From Gonapodya prolifera JEL478 (lineage: Eukaryota; Monoblepharomycota; Monoblepharidomycetes; Monoblepharidales; Gonapodyaceae): DNA of 64,000 bases. Shown here one piece after another: positions 21,938 through 32,081 of this stretch. The notes beneath the pieces were generated by a model. That model was not told where the DNA came from. It saw only the letters and a program-made list of their open reading frames with translations, and ran no database searches. The DNA lies in assembly GCA_001574975.1 (NCBI GenBank), contig KQ965752.1, forward strand, positions 190,802 to 254,801, given 5' to 3'. Numbering within the stretch: the stretch's first letter is position 1; every line of letters starts with the position of its first letter. A program made the translations under genes and the position numbers.

Positions 21938-24274
21938 ATGCGACCCTTCCTCCCGCACCTGGTTCTGTGTCTGTGTGCGCTCTCCCTCTCCTCCGCTGAG
22001 TTCACTTCGACGCCCCTCCGGTTGACGTTTCCCCAGGCTGGTCCATCTGAATCAACCACAACCCGATTCTCACTCTCCGTCACAGACCCATGGAACGACA
22101 CCCGCACACTCTCACTCGCATCGCTGCGACCGATGGACCCGGGCGTCGGCGCAAAACGGCTGCGGCTGCTGCTGATTTCGCCACAGGGCCAGTCGATAGG
22201 TCGCATCCACCCGGAGGACTTCCGCGGGCTCAATAATATGGAAGGCGACCAGACTGTATTCTTCATGTCGTTTGACTTCCCTTGTGCGGGAGAGTGGACG
22301 GCGGTGGCCCAATTTGACGTGTGGAGGAACGCGGACGGGGACGCGGACGGGTCGCCGACGAAGGTGGTGGGCACCAACCTGCCGCTGACGAATGTTCCAG
22401 TATCGCCGCTCAACGGAGAGCTTTTTGGACTTGCGACGGGACGGCCGGTACCGTCCCCGCAGAAGGAGTCGCAGGCAGCTCCCACTGGTATACCAGGTGT
22501 ACCACCAAACAGGCTCAACAAGCCATTCGAGCCCGAGTTTTTGGGCGACGACATTGTGGGTGATGAGGACATGGAGGATGACGTGCCCAAGGAGGACGGG
22601 TGGGAGCGCCGGAGACTCGCCCGTGGGGGATCCGTTCGCCAAACTTCCCAGAGAGGACACCCCCGCGCTCCGCTCAAACCACTCTCCTATTCCTCCCACA
22701 TCTCCCAACCTATCACTTTCACCGTCCACCCCTCTGTTTCGGACGTGCACACCACTTGCGCCCTTCCCCACCCGCCAACACTACCTGAAGCCGGACAACT
22801 CCTTGTCCACGCGATTCCCCTTCCCCCCTTGGACTCGGACCTGCCGGACCCCTTGGTGGCACCAATCACACCTGCTGCGCAGTTGGTCCACCCCTCTGTC
22901 GCCAAGTCCACCGGTGGCCTCAATGCTGAGGACCCGTTGTTGTCTCTCCTGCGGGCGAAGTTCTACCTCCCGCCCGCCAAACCCGCCTCAGCACCCTCCC
23001 ACTCCGGCCCTCCCCGTGTGGTCCCACTCTCCCCCACGGCTCTCCCCGCGCACGAGTGCTTGCTCCTCGTCGTGTCGCTGGCCAAACCAGGGTACGAGCT
23101 CGCTTCCACGGACTTGGCGGCAGTGAAGGTGCTCCCTGTGCCAATGTTCATACCTGCGGATGATGTGGTCCCGCTGTGGGGCGAAGTCGGCGTGGCTGTA
23201 CTCGTTCAGACTTCTGTCATTACCGAGTCCTCCGACACTCCCCGCGAGAAAGTCCCCACCCTATCAACCGCCATCCCCTTCGACACCGTCTCTTCTGAAG
23301 AAGATCCAGCTTCCCTTTGCCGCGGCCCAGTCGACGGATGGAGCCCCAAACCCCGCTCCGGGCCCGACCTAGTATTCCCTCTGCGGTTCCCCTCCCCCGG
23401 CTCATGGACCGTACACATCCACTTATCACACGCACCCACGACCACAACTCCAGAGGGTGCCACAGCCGAGCACCACCAACTGGTCCCGCTCGGATTCGGA
23501 GTGCAGGTCCTCACCAAGACGCAAGCGGCGCCTGAAATCTCGGAGGAGATTCGGCAGGGCGAGGCGATCGAGTGGCGCGAGGTGCCCGGCGAATGGGATC
23601 CGAGGACCAGTGCGGCGGGGGAGTTGCTCGTGGGCAAAGACGCGCCGACGACGGGCAAGATCCAGCTCGCCGACGTGCCGCCTCCTGCTCCTGTGCCAGA
23701 GAAGCCTTCGAAAGTGCACACAGGACCCGCGGGAACGGGGTTCGGAGGCGGCGTGGGTCCCATCAAGCCCGGGAAGGAGCTCGACAACATCCCCTACCTT
23801 CCCATCCCGCCTCCCGCCGCTTCGGGCAACGACCCTCAACCACCCGTCGACCTGTCACCTCCCTCCCACCATGCTTCAAGTGCGGACGGGCTCGCACACC
23901 TCCCGGCCCTTACGGGCACGCCTACAAACGACCCCGCCATCGTGTTCCCCCAACCCGTGGCCACCGCGGTCGACGCCGAGATCGCGCTGGAGGAAGGCGG
24001 TCCTCTCCCGAGCGGGCGCGGGTTAGCGATGGGGTACTTCTGGGTCACGATGCTGGTCGTCGGGGCGACTGCCGTTGCAGGGTACAAGTATTTCTACGGG
24101 GACGGCGACGAGGGGGGACGGGGGAGCGCGTTTGGTGGGGCGCCAGGCTTGAAAGGTTGGTTTGGCGGCGGTGGAGAAGGGTACGAGATGGTTGGGCGAG
24201 AAGTTGTGGAGGAGCGCAGGATGGAGGAGGCAGAGAGGGAGCGGGATTGGAGGAGTATGGAGGCTGAGCGATGA
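21938..24274 (+). CDS. Type I membrane protein, unknown function
   Basis: A single exon of 778 codons. I chose the Met at 21938 because a signal peptide follows at once (MRPFLPHLVLCLCALSLSSA). The open frame extends 29 codons upstream without giving a better start. A long Pro/Ser/Thr-rich lumenal or extracellular part follows, with beta-rich stretches (for example FPLRFPSPGSWTVHIHLS) that look like repeated beta-sandwich or cadherin-like folds. One membrane helix lies near residue 693 (GYFWVTMLVVGATAVAGYKY). The ~60-residue tail is Gly-rich, then charged (VVEERRMEEAERERD). No catalytic motif is recognised. It opens the run of surface-protein genes. Confidence 0.75.
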   Translation: MRPFLPHLVLCLCALSLSSAEFTSTPLRLTFPQAGPSESTTTRFSLSVTDPWNDTRTLSLASLRPMDPGVGAKRLRLLLISPQGQSIGRIHPEDFRGLNNMEGDQTVFFMSFDFPCAGEWTAVAQFDVWRNADGDADGSPTKVVGTNLPLTNVPVSPLNGELFGLATGRPVPSPQKESQAAPTGIPGVPPNRLNKPFEPEFLGDDIVGDEDMEDDVPKEDGWERRRLARGGSVRQTSQRGHPRAPLKPLSYSSHISQPITFTVHPSVSDVHTTCALPHPPTLPEAGQLLVHAIPLPPLDSDLPDPLVAPITPAAQLVHPSVAKSTGGLNAEDPLLSLLRAKFYLPPAKPASAPSHSGPPRVVPLSPTALPAHECLLLVVSLAKPGYELASTDLAAVKVLPVPMFIPADDVVPLWGEVGVAVLVQTSVITESSDTPREKVPTLSTAIPFDTVSSEEDPASLCRGPVDGWSPKPRSGPDLVFPLRFPSPGSWTVHIHLSHAPTTTTPEGATAEHHQLVPLGFGVQVLTKTQAAPEISEEIRQGEAIEWREVPGEWDPRTSAAGELLVGKDAPTTGKIQLADVPPPAPVPEKPSKVHTGPAGTGFGGGVGPIKPGKELDNIPYLPIPPPAASGNDPQPPVDLSPPSHHASSADGLAHLPALTGTPTNDPAIVFPQPVATAVDAEIALEEGGPLPSGRGLAMGYFWVTMLVVGATAVAGYKYFYGDGDEGGRGSAFGGAPGLKGWFGGGGEGYEMVGREVVEERRMEEAERERDWRSMEAER

Positions 24275-26468
24275 CGGTAGTGCAACGGTGATGTGGAGTG
24301 GATTAGGTGGTGGTCGCAGGACTTTCATGTCAGGTTTGTGAGAATATGTATGGCGCGTGTTGCAGTAACATGAAGGACTGGCTGGAGAATTAAATGCCAG
24401 TGATGTCAAGCTTAGCCTCATCCCAAAGAGGTTTACGGAACCCGGCAAGAGGACGTCACCTCTGCTGCCGACCGTAAACGACAAATATGAAACTGACCCC
24501 GACAAACTGTACTCTGAAAACCTTTATGAAGTGCTGGTTTGGTCATGAGAGTAACCGTGATGTTATTCTATTGAATCGCTTCATGTTGAGTACTGAACCG
24601 GACATCGTAACTAAAAATAAATACTATCTAGCTGGCGCGTTTGTATTACATGAAAGCCTTCCTATTTAAAATCTTCCCGTAACGCTGTTAATCCCCCTAG
24701 TCTTGCGCTAATAACCTTTGTGGTGTCTTGGGTTAGCTGGATCCAAACAAATAAGACCCGGGTCTGTACCTACCGAATAGTACAGAGTTGCGACTTGGTT
24801 CATACTTCATACTTCATACTTCATACTCCATCATCAGTATCCAATATTTGCGCCTTCCGTTTCCATTTCAGTGGATTTCACCTTTCCATAGAGCTGCATT
24901 GATTATAAGGTGACTAAAAACACGGAAGCTGTAAGTTGACATGTTCATTCATTCAAAAAAGCAAAAACATACTCACTGATGGTTGCGATCGATTTTTGCG
25001 ACTTCATTTGCAGATGAGTGAATACCGTTATTCAAATTGGTGACTCAATTCCACAAGACTAGTTGTTCACCTTATCAAGCCCCACTCAAGAAACTTCTGA
25101 TGAATGACCGTTATCTTTGAGCGATCCAGTTTCACAACCTTCATGAACTGTCTTTGAGTCATACGACCAAGCGGGTTGTTTTCCTCTAGGCAGATTTCCT
25201 AGTATATGATTCAGAGGGCAGAACAGAGCTCTTGTTCATCGACAGTGAGGAGTTCGAAACCATTTCGAGGTTCGGAGGGGTATAAACGATGTCGAAGTCG
25301 GTCTGGTGTCCTAGGACATTGAATGACAATTAAGTGTAAGCGTCACCTTAGTTGTGTCGAGGAATTTTACACGGCCCGGTGTGGGGCATGCAGATACAGA
25401 TTGGTAATACTTATTCTTTGTTCCTGTTAGAACGTTCCCAGAGAATGAAAGATTTATTTCTTGTGTAGCTCCATGCAATTAGGAGAGCGCTGTGAAAGAT
25501 CCACCATGGTTTGAAACATTTCATTTGTTTCGTCCAACGATTGCAATTCTGCTGAAAGCTATTCCGACCATTAAATAACTGTTCCTCTCCTCGCGGCCGA
25601 CTTACTTGCGTGCGCCCGCATTATCTGTAACAAGGTCAAGATTGCACCTCACCCGGTGGATTTTAGGGAGACAAGGCCGCCACCGGTTTGTTTGAACACT
25701 GCAATCCCCACAGACTCGCTGCATCCAGGAATCGAACTCTCGTACCGTTTCCCGCCGGCAGCGCGGACATCGCAATCGGCATCGTCCCCCTTCCGTCGTC
25801 TGCCCTGCGGAGTATATGGAAATCCTTCCACTCCTTATGTTTGCGGCATTGCCGCGCAGAGCCGATTCCCACTCGGCGGATCCGGCGTTTTCCAGTGGAC
25901 GTGGAATCGGTGAGGACGACCGTGATGGACTGGCGGGCTGGAGACTTCGACTGCGTGAATGTGGAACAGTTCCTGACTCACCAAACCATCTCCGCGCACA
26001 GAACTCAAGTCGTTCTCCACCACGCACCGCCATCACTCGAAACGACTGACTGGTGACTGCATCACGGACAATCTCGTGACCTGTGGAAATGGATCGGCAC
26101 AGTTTTGCATGCCGGCCACGGGTGCCCAGTGCTGCACGGATGGATCAATGGTGTGGTGGTTCGTGCTCTTATGAAGTTCCCGCTCCTGAAACACATCGAG
26201 AAAATGAAGTTGCTATTGTTAGGTGCCCAACCGGAGCCAAATGCGGACAGGGGGGAGCGTGCAGCAACTGCCAACAGCTCTGCTCGGGGAGGTGTCTCAC
26301 GTGAGCTCGTTGCTGTTGACCAATAGCTGTAGCGCCATTGCTTACACCGTTCATCGACTAGTCCTGCCGCCTTTAATATTAGTTACTTGGACTGCGGTCA
26401 AGTGAGTTCTTCGTCGACTCCGTAAGCTTTGAAGTAGGAGTAATCCAAACCCACGTTGCCCTCCTAGT
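24275..26468. other. Long intergenic region, no clear gene
   Basis: 24275-25600 is AT-richer without coding pattern. 25600-26060 has open stretches on both strands but no family motif. Near 26200-26300 a plus-strand stretch reads KCGQGGACSNCQ, with Cys spacing like a disintegrin loop, and near 26570 another frame reads GAGFCAAGQCSSG. These may be lost ectodomain exons of the TM-SH3 gene that follows, but the frames do not connect. Confidence 0.35.
24797..24829 (+). repeat. Short tandem repeat (CATACTT)n
   Basis: About four imperfect copies of the heptamer CATACTT in the intergenic region. Confidence 0.7.
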
Positions 26469-28028
26469 GTGGCGTATCGTGGTATGTTCAGTAATCAGTC
26501 GCGTCTCACACGAGCCAAAGATCGAACATCAAACGTCACTCAACTTTCAGTCCCGACCCTGCTTACGGAGCGGGTTTCTGCGCCGCAGGCCAATGCAGTA
26601 GTGGTTTGTTTCGCTCCGCGTGGCGATCATCTCCCCCATTTACTTAACGGTCCTGCTTCCGAAACAGCATGTAAAACAGGATACATCCTCACAACCAATT
26701 CCACTCCGCCGGCCTGTATCCTCGCAACCCCACCTCCTCAGCCTTCGCCATCGCCTGCTCCGACGGTTTCTCCACCCAACGATTCCAGGTAAATGTGGTG
26801 AAGTTGGTCGAAAAGTACATCTCAATCGCTGACAACCGGAAATAGTTCGCTCAACATCGGCCTCATCGTCGGAATCGCAGGAGGGGCCGTGGCGCTCATC
26901 GCAATCATCGCAGGCTCAATCTTCCTCTACCGCAGAATGTCGAGGAAGTCGGCTGGAGCCAAAAGTCCTGAGACGGATTCCACCCAGGAAATGGCTTCGC
27001 CAACGTCAATGCCTCTTTCGGAGACAGTAGCGTCAGGGACCGGATCGGGCCCTCGAAAACCTTTGTTGAATCCGTCTCACACTATGGGCGCCCTACCTAC
27101 TTACGTCACAAAGTGAGCTATCGCCTCGACGCGCTAGGATCCGGCCTTGGGAGTTAACTGACGCGCCGAAATGACCCCACCCCTTATTAAAAGCGTCGGT
27201 GCATCAGTGGCACTACCCATGTACGAATCTCGTGCCCTGGTGTCCGACCCCACCTCAAACCAAAGGAGCCAACGTACATCGATATCAAAATCTGCCTCCG
27301 TCACCTCCGGAGCCTTGTCAGAGATAAGCGGTGCTACGATAGTGAATTCGTCCGTTCACTCGGGAACACACGTAAGTTGCGATTTCTAGCAGGAGCTTTA
27401 AGGGGGACGTTTAGAATTAATCTCTTATTGCCCCCACGGACCAGTGGTTCTTCTCTCTGCTGGCCACCGCTCAGGGCAAGGAGCAAGAATCCAGCGTCTC
27501 ATACACTGGCAAGCCTTTACCTGTTGCGATGAGGGTGAGTCTTCACGCGCCATCCTCTGTTTGGAGTCGCGACCGTCTCACCTTCACATCGCCCGCAGTA
27601 CGAGGCTACCGCTGTCGACGAAATCACACTTGAAGCGACGCAGCTTGTGGATGTGAAGACTGTCTACCGTGATGGATGGGCGGTTGGATTAAATGTTAGT
27701 GCTTTGAAAGTTTGCCCACCCACCGCACTTAAATGCTCAACCAGCCTCAACTGTTTCGCAATCAATGCTCTCACTGCTCGTAGCTCGCAGCACACAAATA
27801 CGGCTTCTTTCCAATGTAAGTTCAGTTTCCCAAGCCTGCATTTACCTCCCCGCGAATCAAAGTACCAACGTCACGAACCACTCTCAAAGCGATTGCCTCC
27901 GGCTACCGGACGGGGCTTCGAACAGTGGACGCACAATGCTCAGTCAACTGTCGTCAAGGCGCATGGGGAACCCGTCTACTCGTACAGTCACCCAACCGCG
28001 AGTAGAGTCGACATATTTGACTGGCTGA
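26469..28028 (+). CDS. Single-pass membrane protein with cytoplasmic SH3 domain (5' end uncertain)
   Basis: The exons read in one frame as: a Cys-containing stalk with a Pro/Ser/Thr-rich end (to 26788); a membrane exon from 26846 (SLNIGLIVGIAGGAVALIAI, then YRRMSRK) to 27112; a Ser-rich tail; and SH3 exons at about 27600-27705 (YEATAVDEITLEATQLVDV, TVYRDGWAVGLN) and 27784-27812 (HKYGFFP). The stop is at 28026-28028. Two introns end in AAG. SH3 domains bind Pro-rich motifs, so the protein likely couples an outside signal to cytoskeletal or signalling partners, as in yeast Fus1 (single pass plus SH3). I could not fix the signal peptide or start. Upstream disintegrin-like Cys fragments hint at an ADAM-like ectodomain, unproven. 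Confidence 0.6.
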
Positions 28029-28634
28029 GCGACTTGCACCGGGAGCGTCAATTCAACTAGGAGCACCTCGTAATCGTGACGACACTCTTCGACTCAGGGC
28101 TGTGGGAGGATTTAAAGAACGCATTCGGGCTGCGTGATCGGTGCACGTCAGCTCAAGAAGAACGGTTTAGTAGTACGAACGATTTTTAACATATCCGTCT
28201 TGTATTAATCTCAATGGTATCGCTTGCTACATCATATCTTGCGAATTTAAATACTGTCCGAGTCCTCAAAACTGGTGGCCAGATCATCAACCGTTGCTTC
28301 CATCCACTTCTTCCCAGAATTTAGGCACTCCGGTGGCCTGAATGGTGGTCATAGAGAAATTTTTGGGTATACATCTACTTAAGTCCTGCGCACCACATTC
28401 GCTTATTCGCCAAACGAGAGCGTGCTGACCAAAGCGGCAACTTTCCAAGCTTCTACGATAACCGTCCCCGAGCGACGCCAATCGATGCCGCACGCGTCGG
28501 GAAACTGGAAGGACAAATACGAGATGTGTTTCTCCGTGGGGTTCTCTGGGGCTCTCGTCCCCTGTGCTGGTCTCCGATTGACCAATGGAACTTCTCAATA
28601 AAAACCCATCGCTCCCACTCAGTCCGAAGAGGAT

Positions 28635-29532
28635 ATGAACGAAATCGAAGCACAGGATATCGCGAACTCCGCAAATTTTCTGAAAGCCGAAGTCTCGCAT
28701 CACCAAATCGAATGGATGACCGAGGAGTACGAAAAGGAGCTGCCGCTGGCACAGGAAGCCTTAGAACATTGGAGGAACTGGTCTCCTTCGAGCGGCGAGG
28801 CCCCTGAGGTCCCCATATTGGCGGTTATCTCGAGGCCGCCATTGGGAGGATTGTACGACGTCAGCGTAGAAGCGATGTGGGACAATTATGTCGCGATACT
28901 ATCGCTGTTGGACCTTGAAAGATGTCGGGTTGGAGTGAGTGTATTTTGGGTTTTACCTAAAGGCGGCACTGGCCCATTTTGTGTGGCACAACAAGCTTCC
29001 CCCGTTCTACTACTCTGTTTTGCCGCCTAAAGTAACTGCAGCCATCCGCACTTACTTTCCCGCCGTGTCGCTTCGATGTGATGAGGTACCTGAAACTCTG
29101 GCAGAACCTTTTGGAGACACTTTTCTTCCAGATGAGCCTGCTGCCGCTGCAACTTCGAATGTCCTTACTCCTCCCGATATCTGTGAATGCGAGGAGGAAA
29201 CGCTCACGGCGATTGTGGTACAATGTTCATGTAATGCGGATGTGGGCATGGATTTCTCCGATGGCGAGCATTTGATCAATGGAAAGGCTGAACTCACAGA
29301 TGATCTGGAGCGGTGTGGGTGTCATTTTCACCACCGGATTTGGCTTGTTCCTACGCGATCTCAGCGTACCGCAAAAGCTCCACGATTCCCCGGAACATCT
29401 GGAGGGATCGATCTCAATCACAAAGGTGATGAATGCGGTAGTCGCAAAGTCGCAGCTATCCTGGGTGAAGGGCTGCAGTTTTCCTTGTCGACGCCTTTCA
29501 TCAACCTGGGCCATCGGGAGGCCAATTGTTGA
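28635..29532 (+). pseudogene. Unrecognised gene, probably frameshifted
   Basis: An open stretch from the Met at 28635 (MNEIEAQDIANSANFLKAEV) runs to about 28935. A second frame continues sensibly from about 28939 (AALAHFVWHNKLPPFYYSVL) to 29532, and includes a Cys cluster (CECEEETL, CSCNAD, CGCHFHH). The join would need a 28-base intron or a one-base shift, so I favour a frameshift. No known domain is recognised. It lies between the TM-SH3 gene and the SWIRM copies. Confidence 0.4.
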
Positions 29533-29880
29533 ATGTCATCGAGAATGGTTCCATGCCCGAGGATAATTCACCAATCAGTACGGAAAGCAACACTGATGCT
29601 TCACAAGAATCTGACTCTGAGGAGGCACTTCGCTCACCAGGTGAGATCCTTGTGTTACGTCTCAATTTCGCCTTTCCACGTTGTGGATACGGATTCTCCT
29701 TCGTGTAAAATCGATTTTGCATTCGGTGTTGGTAGAAAAAAAAAGAAAAAGGTAAGAGTAATAGCATTCCATAAGCCGATTGCTGGTGCCATCCACACAA
29801 TGACACTAAAAGCTGTCCATGGCACTAGTGATGACATTTCCTTCAGTCCATTGGACAGCTCCGAAGCTGAAAGTGTTCAA

Positions 29881-30048
29881 CTCTTGAACAAGGATGAACA
29901 AGACCTTTGTTCAACACTTAATATCCAACCACAACGATTCATTGCACTCAAAAACAACCTTCTCCAAGAAAATCATGTGCTCGGCGGATTGACTCAAATA
30001 CAGGCGCGGAAGATAATGCAGCAACAGTTATTGAAGGCATATATGTGA
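29881..30048 (+). CDS. SWIRM domain (ADA2 C-terminal type), copy 1
   Basis: The frame reads LLNKDEQDLCSTLNIQPQRF, ALKNNLLQENHVLGGLTQIQ and ARKIM, matching the SWIRM domain at the end of the SAGA subunit ADA2 (L-x-x-x-E-Q-x-L-C, I-x-P-x-x-Y, L-x-x-E, AR). SWIRM binds DNA and nucleosomes. The open stretch begins upstream (29533) without the ZZ and SANT domains that ADA2 carries. Just past its stop, GGGGTTGGATAAGGTGAG recurs exactly as at the end of copy 2, so the two copies arose by tandem duplication. Possibly an orphan exon or small SWIRM protein. Confidence 0.5.
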   Translation, partial: LLNKDEQDLCSTLNIQPQRFIALKNNLLQENHVLGGLTQIQARKIMQQQLLKAYM

Positions 30049-30201
30049 AGTTTCCGAATGGGGTTGGATAAGGTGAGTGCCTTGCAGCCCTCCTGTTTCG
30101 TCAACGTCCATGGGTACCACCAGCGTTCTGCTATTCAATCTCCCAGAACATCAGAAGGATTACGATGGCGCTTCTATCCAGCTGAAGCTCAGCATGGTGT
30201 C

Positions 30202-30408
30202 GATCTCCTCACCATAGATGAACAAGAGCTGTGCTCTACCATTCAAATAATCCCTCGGCGATACTTGGCAATCAAACAGAAGCTTGTGGATGAAAACAAC
30301 ACCCTGGGTGCCTTGACCCAAAGTCAGGCCAGGAGCATTGCAAAACTGGAAAAATACAAGGCATCTCAGATCTATAAGAAGTTTCTTGAGCGGGGTTGGA
30401 TAAGGTGA
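30202..30408 (+). CDS. SWIRM domain (ADA2 C-terminal type), copy 2
   Basis: The frame reads LLTIDEQELCSTIQIIPRRY, AIKQKLVDENNTLGALTQSQ and IYKKFLERGWIR, a complete SWIRM module with the ADA2-like end (x-GWI). It lies about 320 bp after copy 1 and is the better preserved. No start codon or upstream ADA2 domains (ZZ, SANT) are visible in this window, so it may be the last exon of a gene whose other parts are lost or diverged. Confidence 0.55.
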   Translation, partial: DLLTIDEQELCSTIQIIPRRYLAIKQKLVDENNTLGALTQSQARSIAKLEKYKASQIYKKFLERGWIR

Positions 30409-30818
30409 GCAACTGACATTATTCATTTTGGCTGTAATTTTAAAGGCTGATGGCTCTCACGCTTGTTCGGTGAAGTCGTGGCCCTGGAGTGCGTCGCACC
30501 AACGCTATCAAAGTACCAAGGAACACAGTTGAGATTAATGGCGAAATCATCAGTGGGTTTGTCGGTTTCTGCACCTGAATCTTTATCCACTCACACCACA
30601 TGCTACACAGGTGGTCAGCGGCGGGTCGAGTGTGCGCATGAACGGCGGTATGGTCTGGAAACCTCTTTACGGGATGCTTCTCGGAAGGTTTTGAGCATGA
30701 CATGAATTTATTCAGCACGACTTCCGATTGTATCAAATTTTGTACGTAGCCAACCATTTTTTTTCCGATGGATGTTTTATTCAGCTGTCCCAAAAATAAT
30801 CTTCCAGCTCCTTTACAG

Positions 30819-31653
30819 ACCTCGTCCGACCAATCTCGGCCATCGTCCTCCTCTCGCTCCTCTCGCTCCTCTGCCTTCTCGCGCCAACCCCATCCCTTGC
30901 CCAAGTGGCTCCCGAACCCGGCTGCGTCAAAGGCTTCGAGGTCAAGGTTAATGCTGAGGAGTGCGTGTCGTACACGTGTGGGACGCCGGGGGGAATACCG
31001 TATGATAGGGTGGGGGGATGTGAGTAGAACATATTTTTTTTTCTCGTGCGGGAAGCGGGGATCCGGGGTGCGGGGTTCGGAGTGGCTCGTGGATGTAAAT
31101 TGAATGGTTCCGGACTAACCCTCCTCAATCTGTGCCTCGGTCTTCCCGCCGAACCCTCTCCCAGCATGCATCGAGCGCTGCCCCGCGGGCTGGCGCAGTG
31201 ATGGGGTTAGCTGCTGGCTGGACCTCAAAGTCNNNNGTGGGTGCTTCCCATGGCGAATATGGTGGGGAGGGATGGTGTGAGGTTATGTGGCTGACNNNNN
31301 NNNNNNNNNNNNNNNNNNNNNCCATGTCGCCCAATAATGGCAACCACCAACTGCTTTTCGTTTCTCGGTCGATGGCATCAAATCCCTCTAGGCAAGGGCT
31401 GGTGAGCTGCAGATCACACATTTCCCCGCATTGCATTTCTTCGTACTCACCGGCGCACAAATGCATCTTCCCTCTTTCCCCTAGCTGCTGCACCATCTTC
31501 ACCAAATCCTGCTGCAACAACTGCCCCGCAGGCTTCAGCGACGACGGATGCACGTGCAGACGCGCGCCGCAAAGGAAGTCACAAGGGAGGTTCGCGTTGT
31601 ACAGGTACAACATCAAGACGGGGAAAACATACCTTCCGTCGTCGCCGGCGTGA
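30819..31653 (+). CDS. Secreted Cys-rich protein, interrupted by assembly gaps
   Basis: After a TTTACAG acceptor the frame encodes a signal peptide (SAIVLLSLLSLLCLLAPTPS) and then a Cys-bearing stretch (ECVSYTCGTPGGIPYD). After an intron ending at CCCAG it reads CIERCPAGWRSDGVSCWLD. Beyond the gap (31233-31321) a second module reads CCNNCPAGFSDDGCTCRR and ends GKTYLPSSPA at 31653. The repeated C-x(2-3)-CPAG-[WF]-x(2)-DG-x(2)-C pattern marks one secreted family. The first exon (start Met) was not identified, and the gap hides the middle. Confidence 0.5.
31233..31321. other. Assembly gaps (N runs)
   Basis: Ns at 31233-31236 and 31296-31321 interrupt the Cys-rich gene. Single Ns also occur at 33294 (in a poly-C run) and 43747 (in an intron). 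Frame breaks close to these points could be sequence errors. Confidence 0.95.
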
Positions 31654-32081
31654 GGCGTGAGGATGAGGCGCAAAACGGAGATGAGGAGAGGCGAGGGCGG
31701 TTTGTTTTGGTGGAGTTGATGAAACCAGCGTTAGTATACTTCCTATTCTTGGGGGGCTCAATAATAAAAGTTGTTTTGTGTTACCTATTCTGTCCCTCAG
31801 TGTTCTCCATTCCGTCATTTCCGCTACCTTCACAGCACCGTCATCGTGGCGTCTCGCACAGGTTACGTATGGTGTCGAATAATGTGAAAGCCTAGCGATG
31901 GATCACGCACTCAACTCACGACCATGCTCCTCGGGGCAACTCCTCACAACTCCGCGGAGTGTCTGGATGTATTCCGTGCTCACGTGGTAACCAAGACGGT
32001 CAATGAATGATGCTTTAAACCACGGGGTTCCCACGTCTGTCAAGCTATCTTACAGGGCGAGGCTAGATGGAAGGATTCCAT
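31654..32081. other. Intergenic, nothing recognised
   Basis: Sequence between the Cys-rich gene and the GPCR. No coding pattern or RNA gene seen. Confidence 0.4.

Noticed and set aside
25720-25790. A possible tRNA on the minus strand (GTTCGATTCC-like T-loop).
   Set aside because: The bases flanking the loop do not pair into a 5-bp T stem, and no matching D arm or anticodon arm was found.
30440-30905. A 154-codon minus-strand open stretch.
   Set aside because: It is antisense to the Cys-rich gene's signal-peptide exon, has low-complexity charge runs and shows no family motif.
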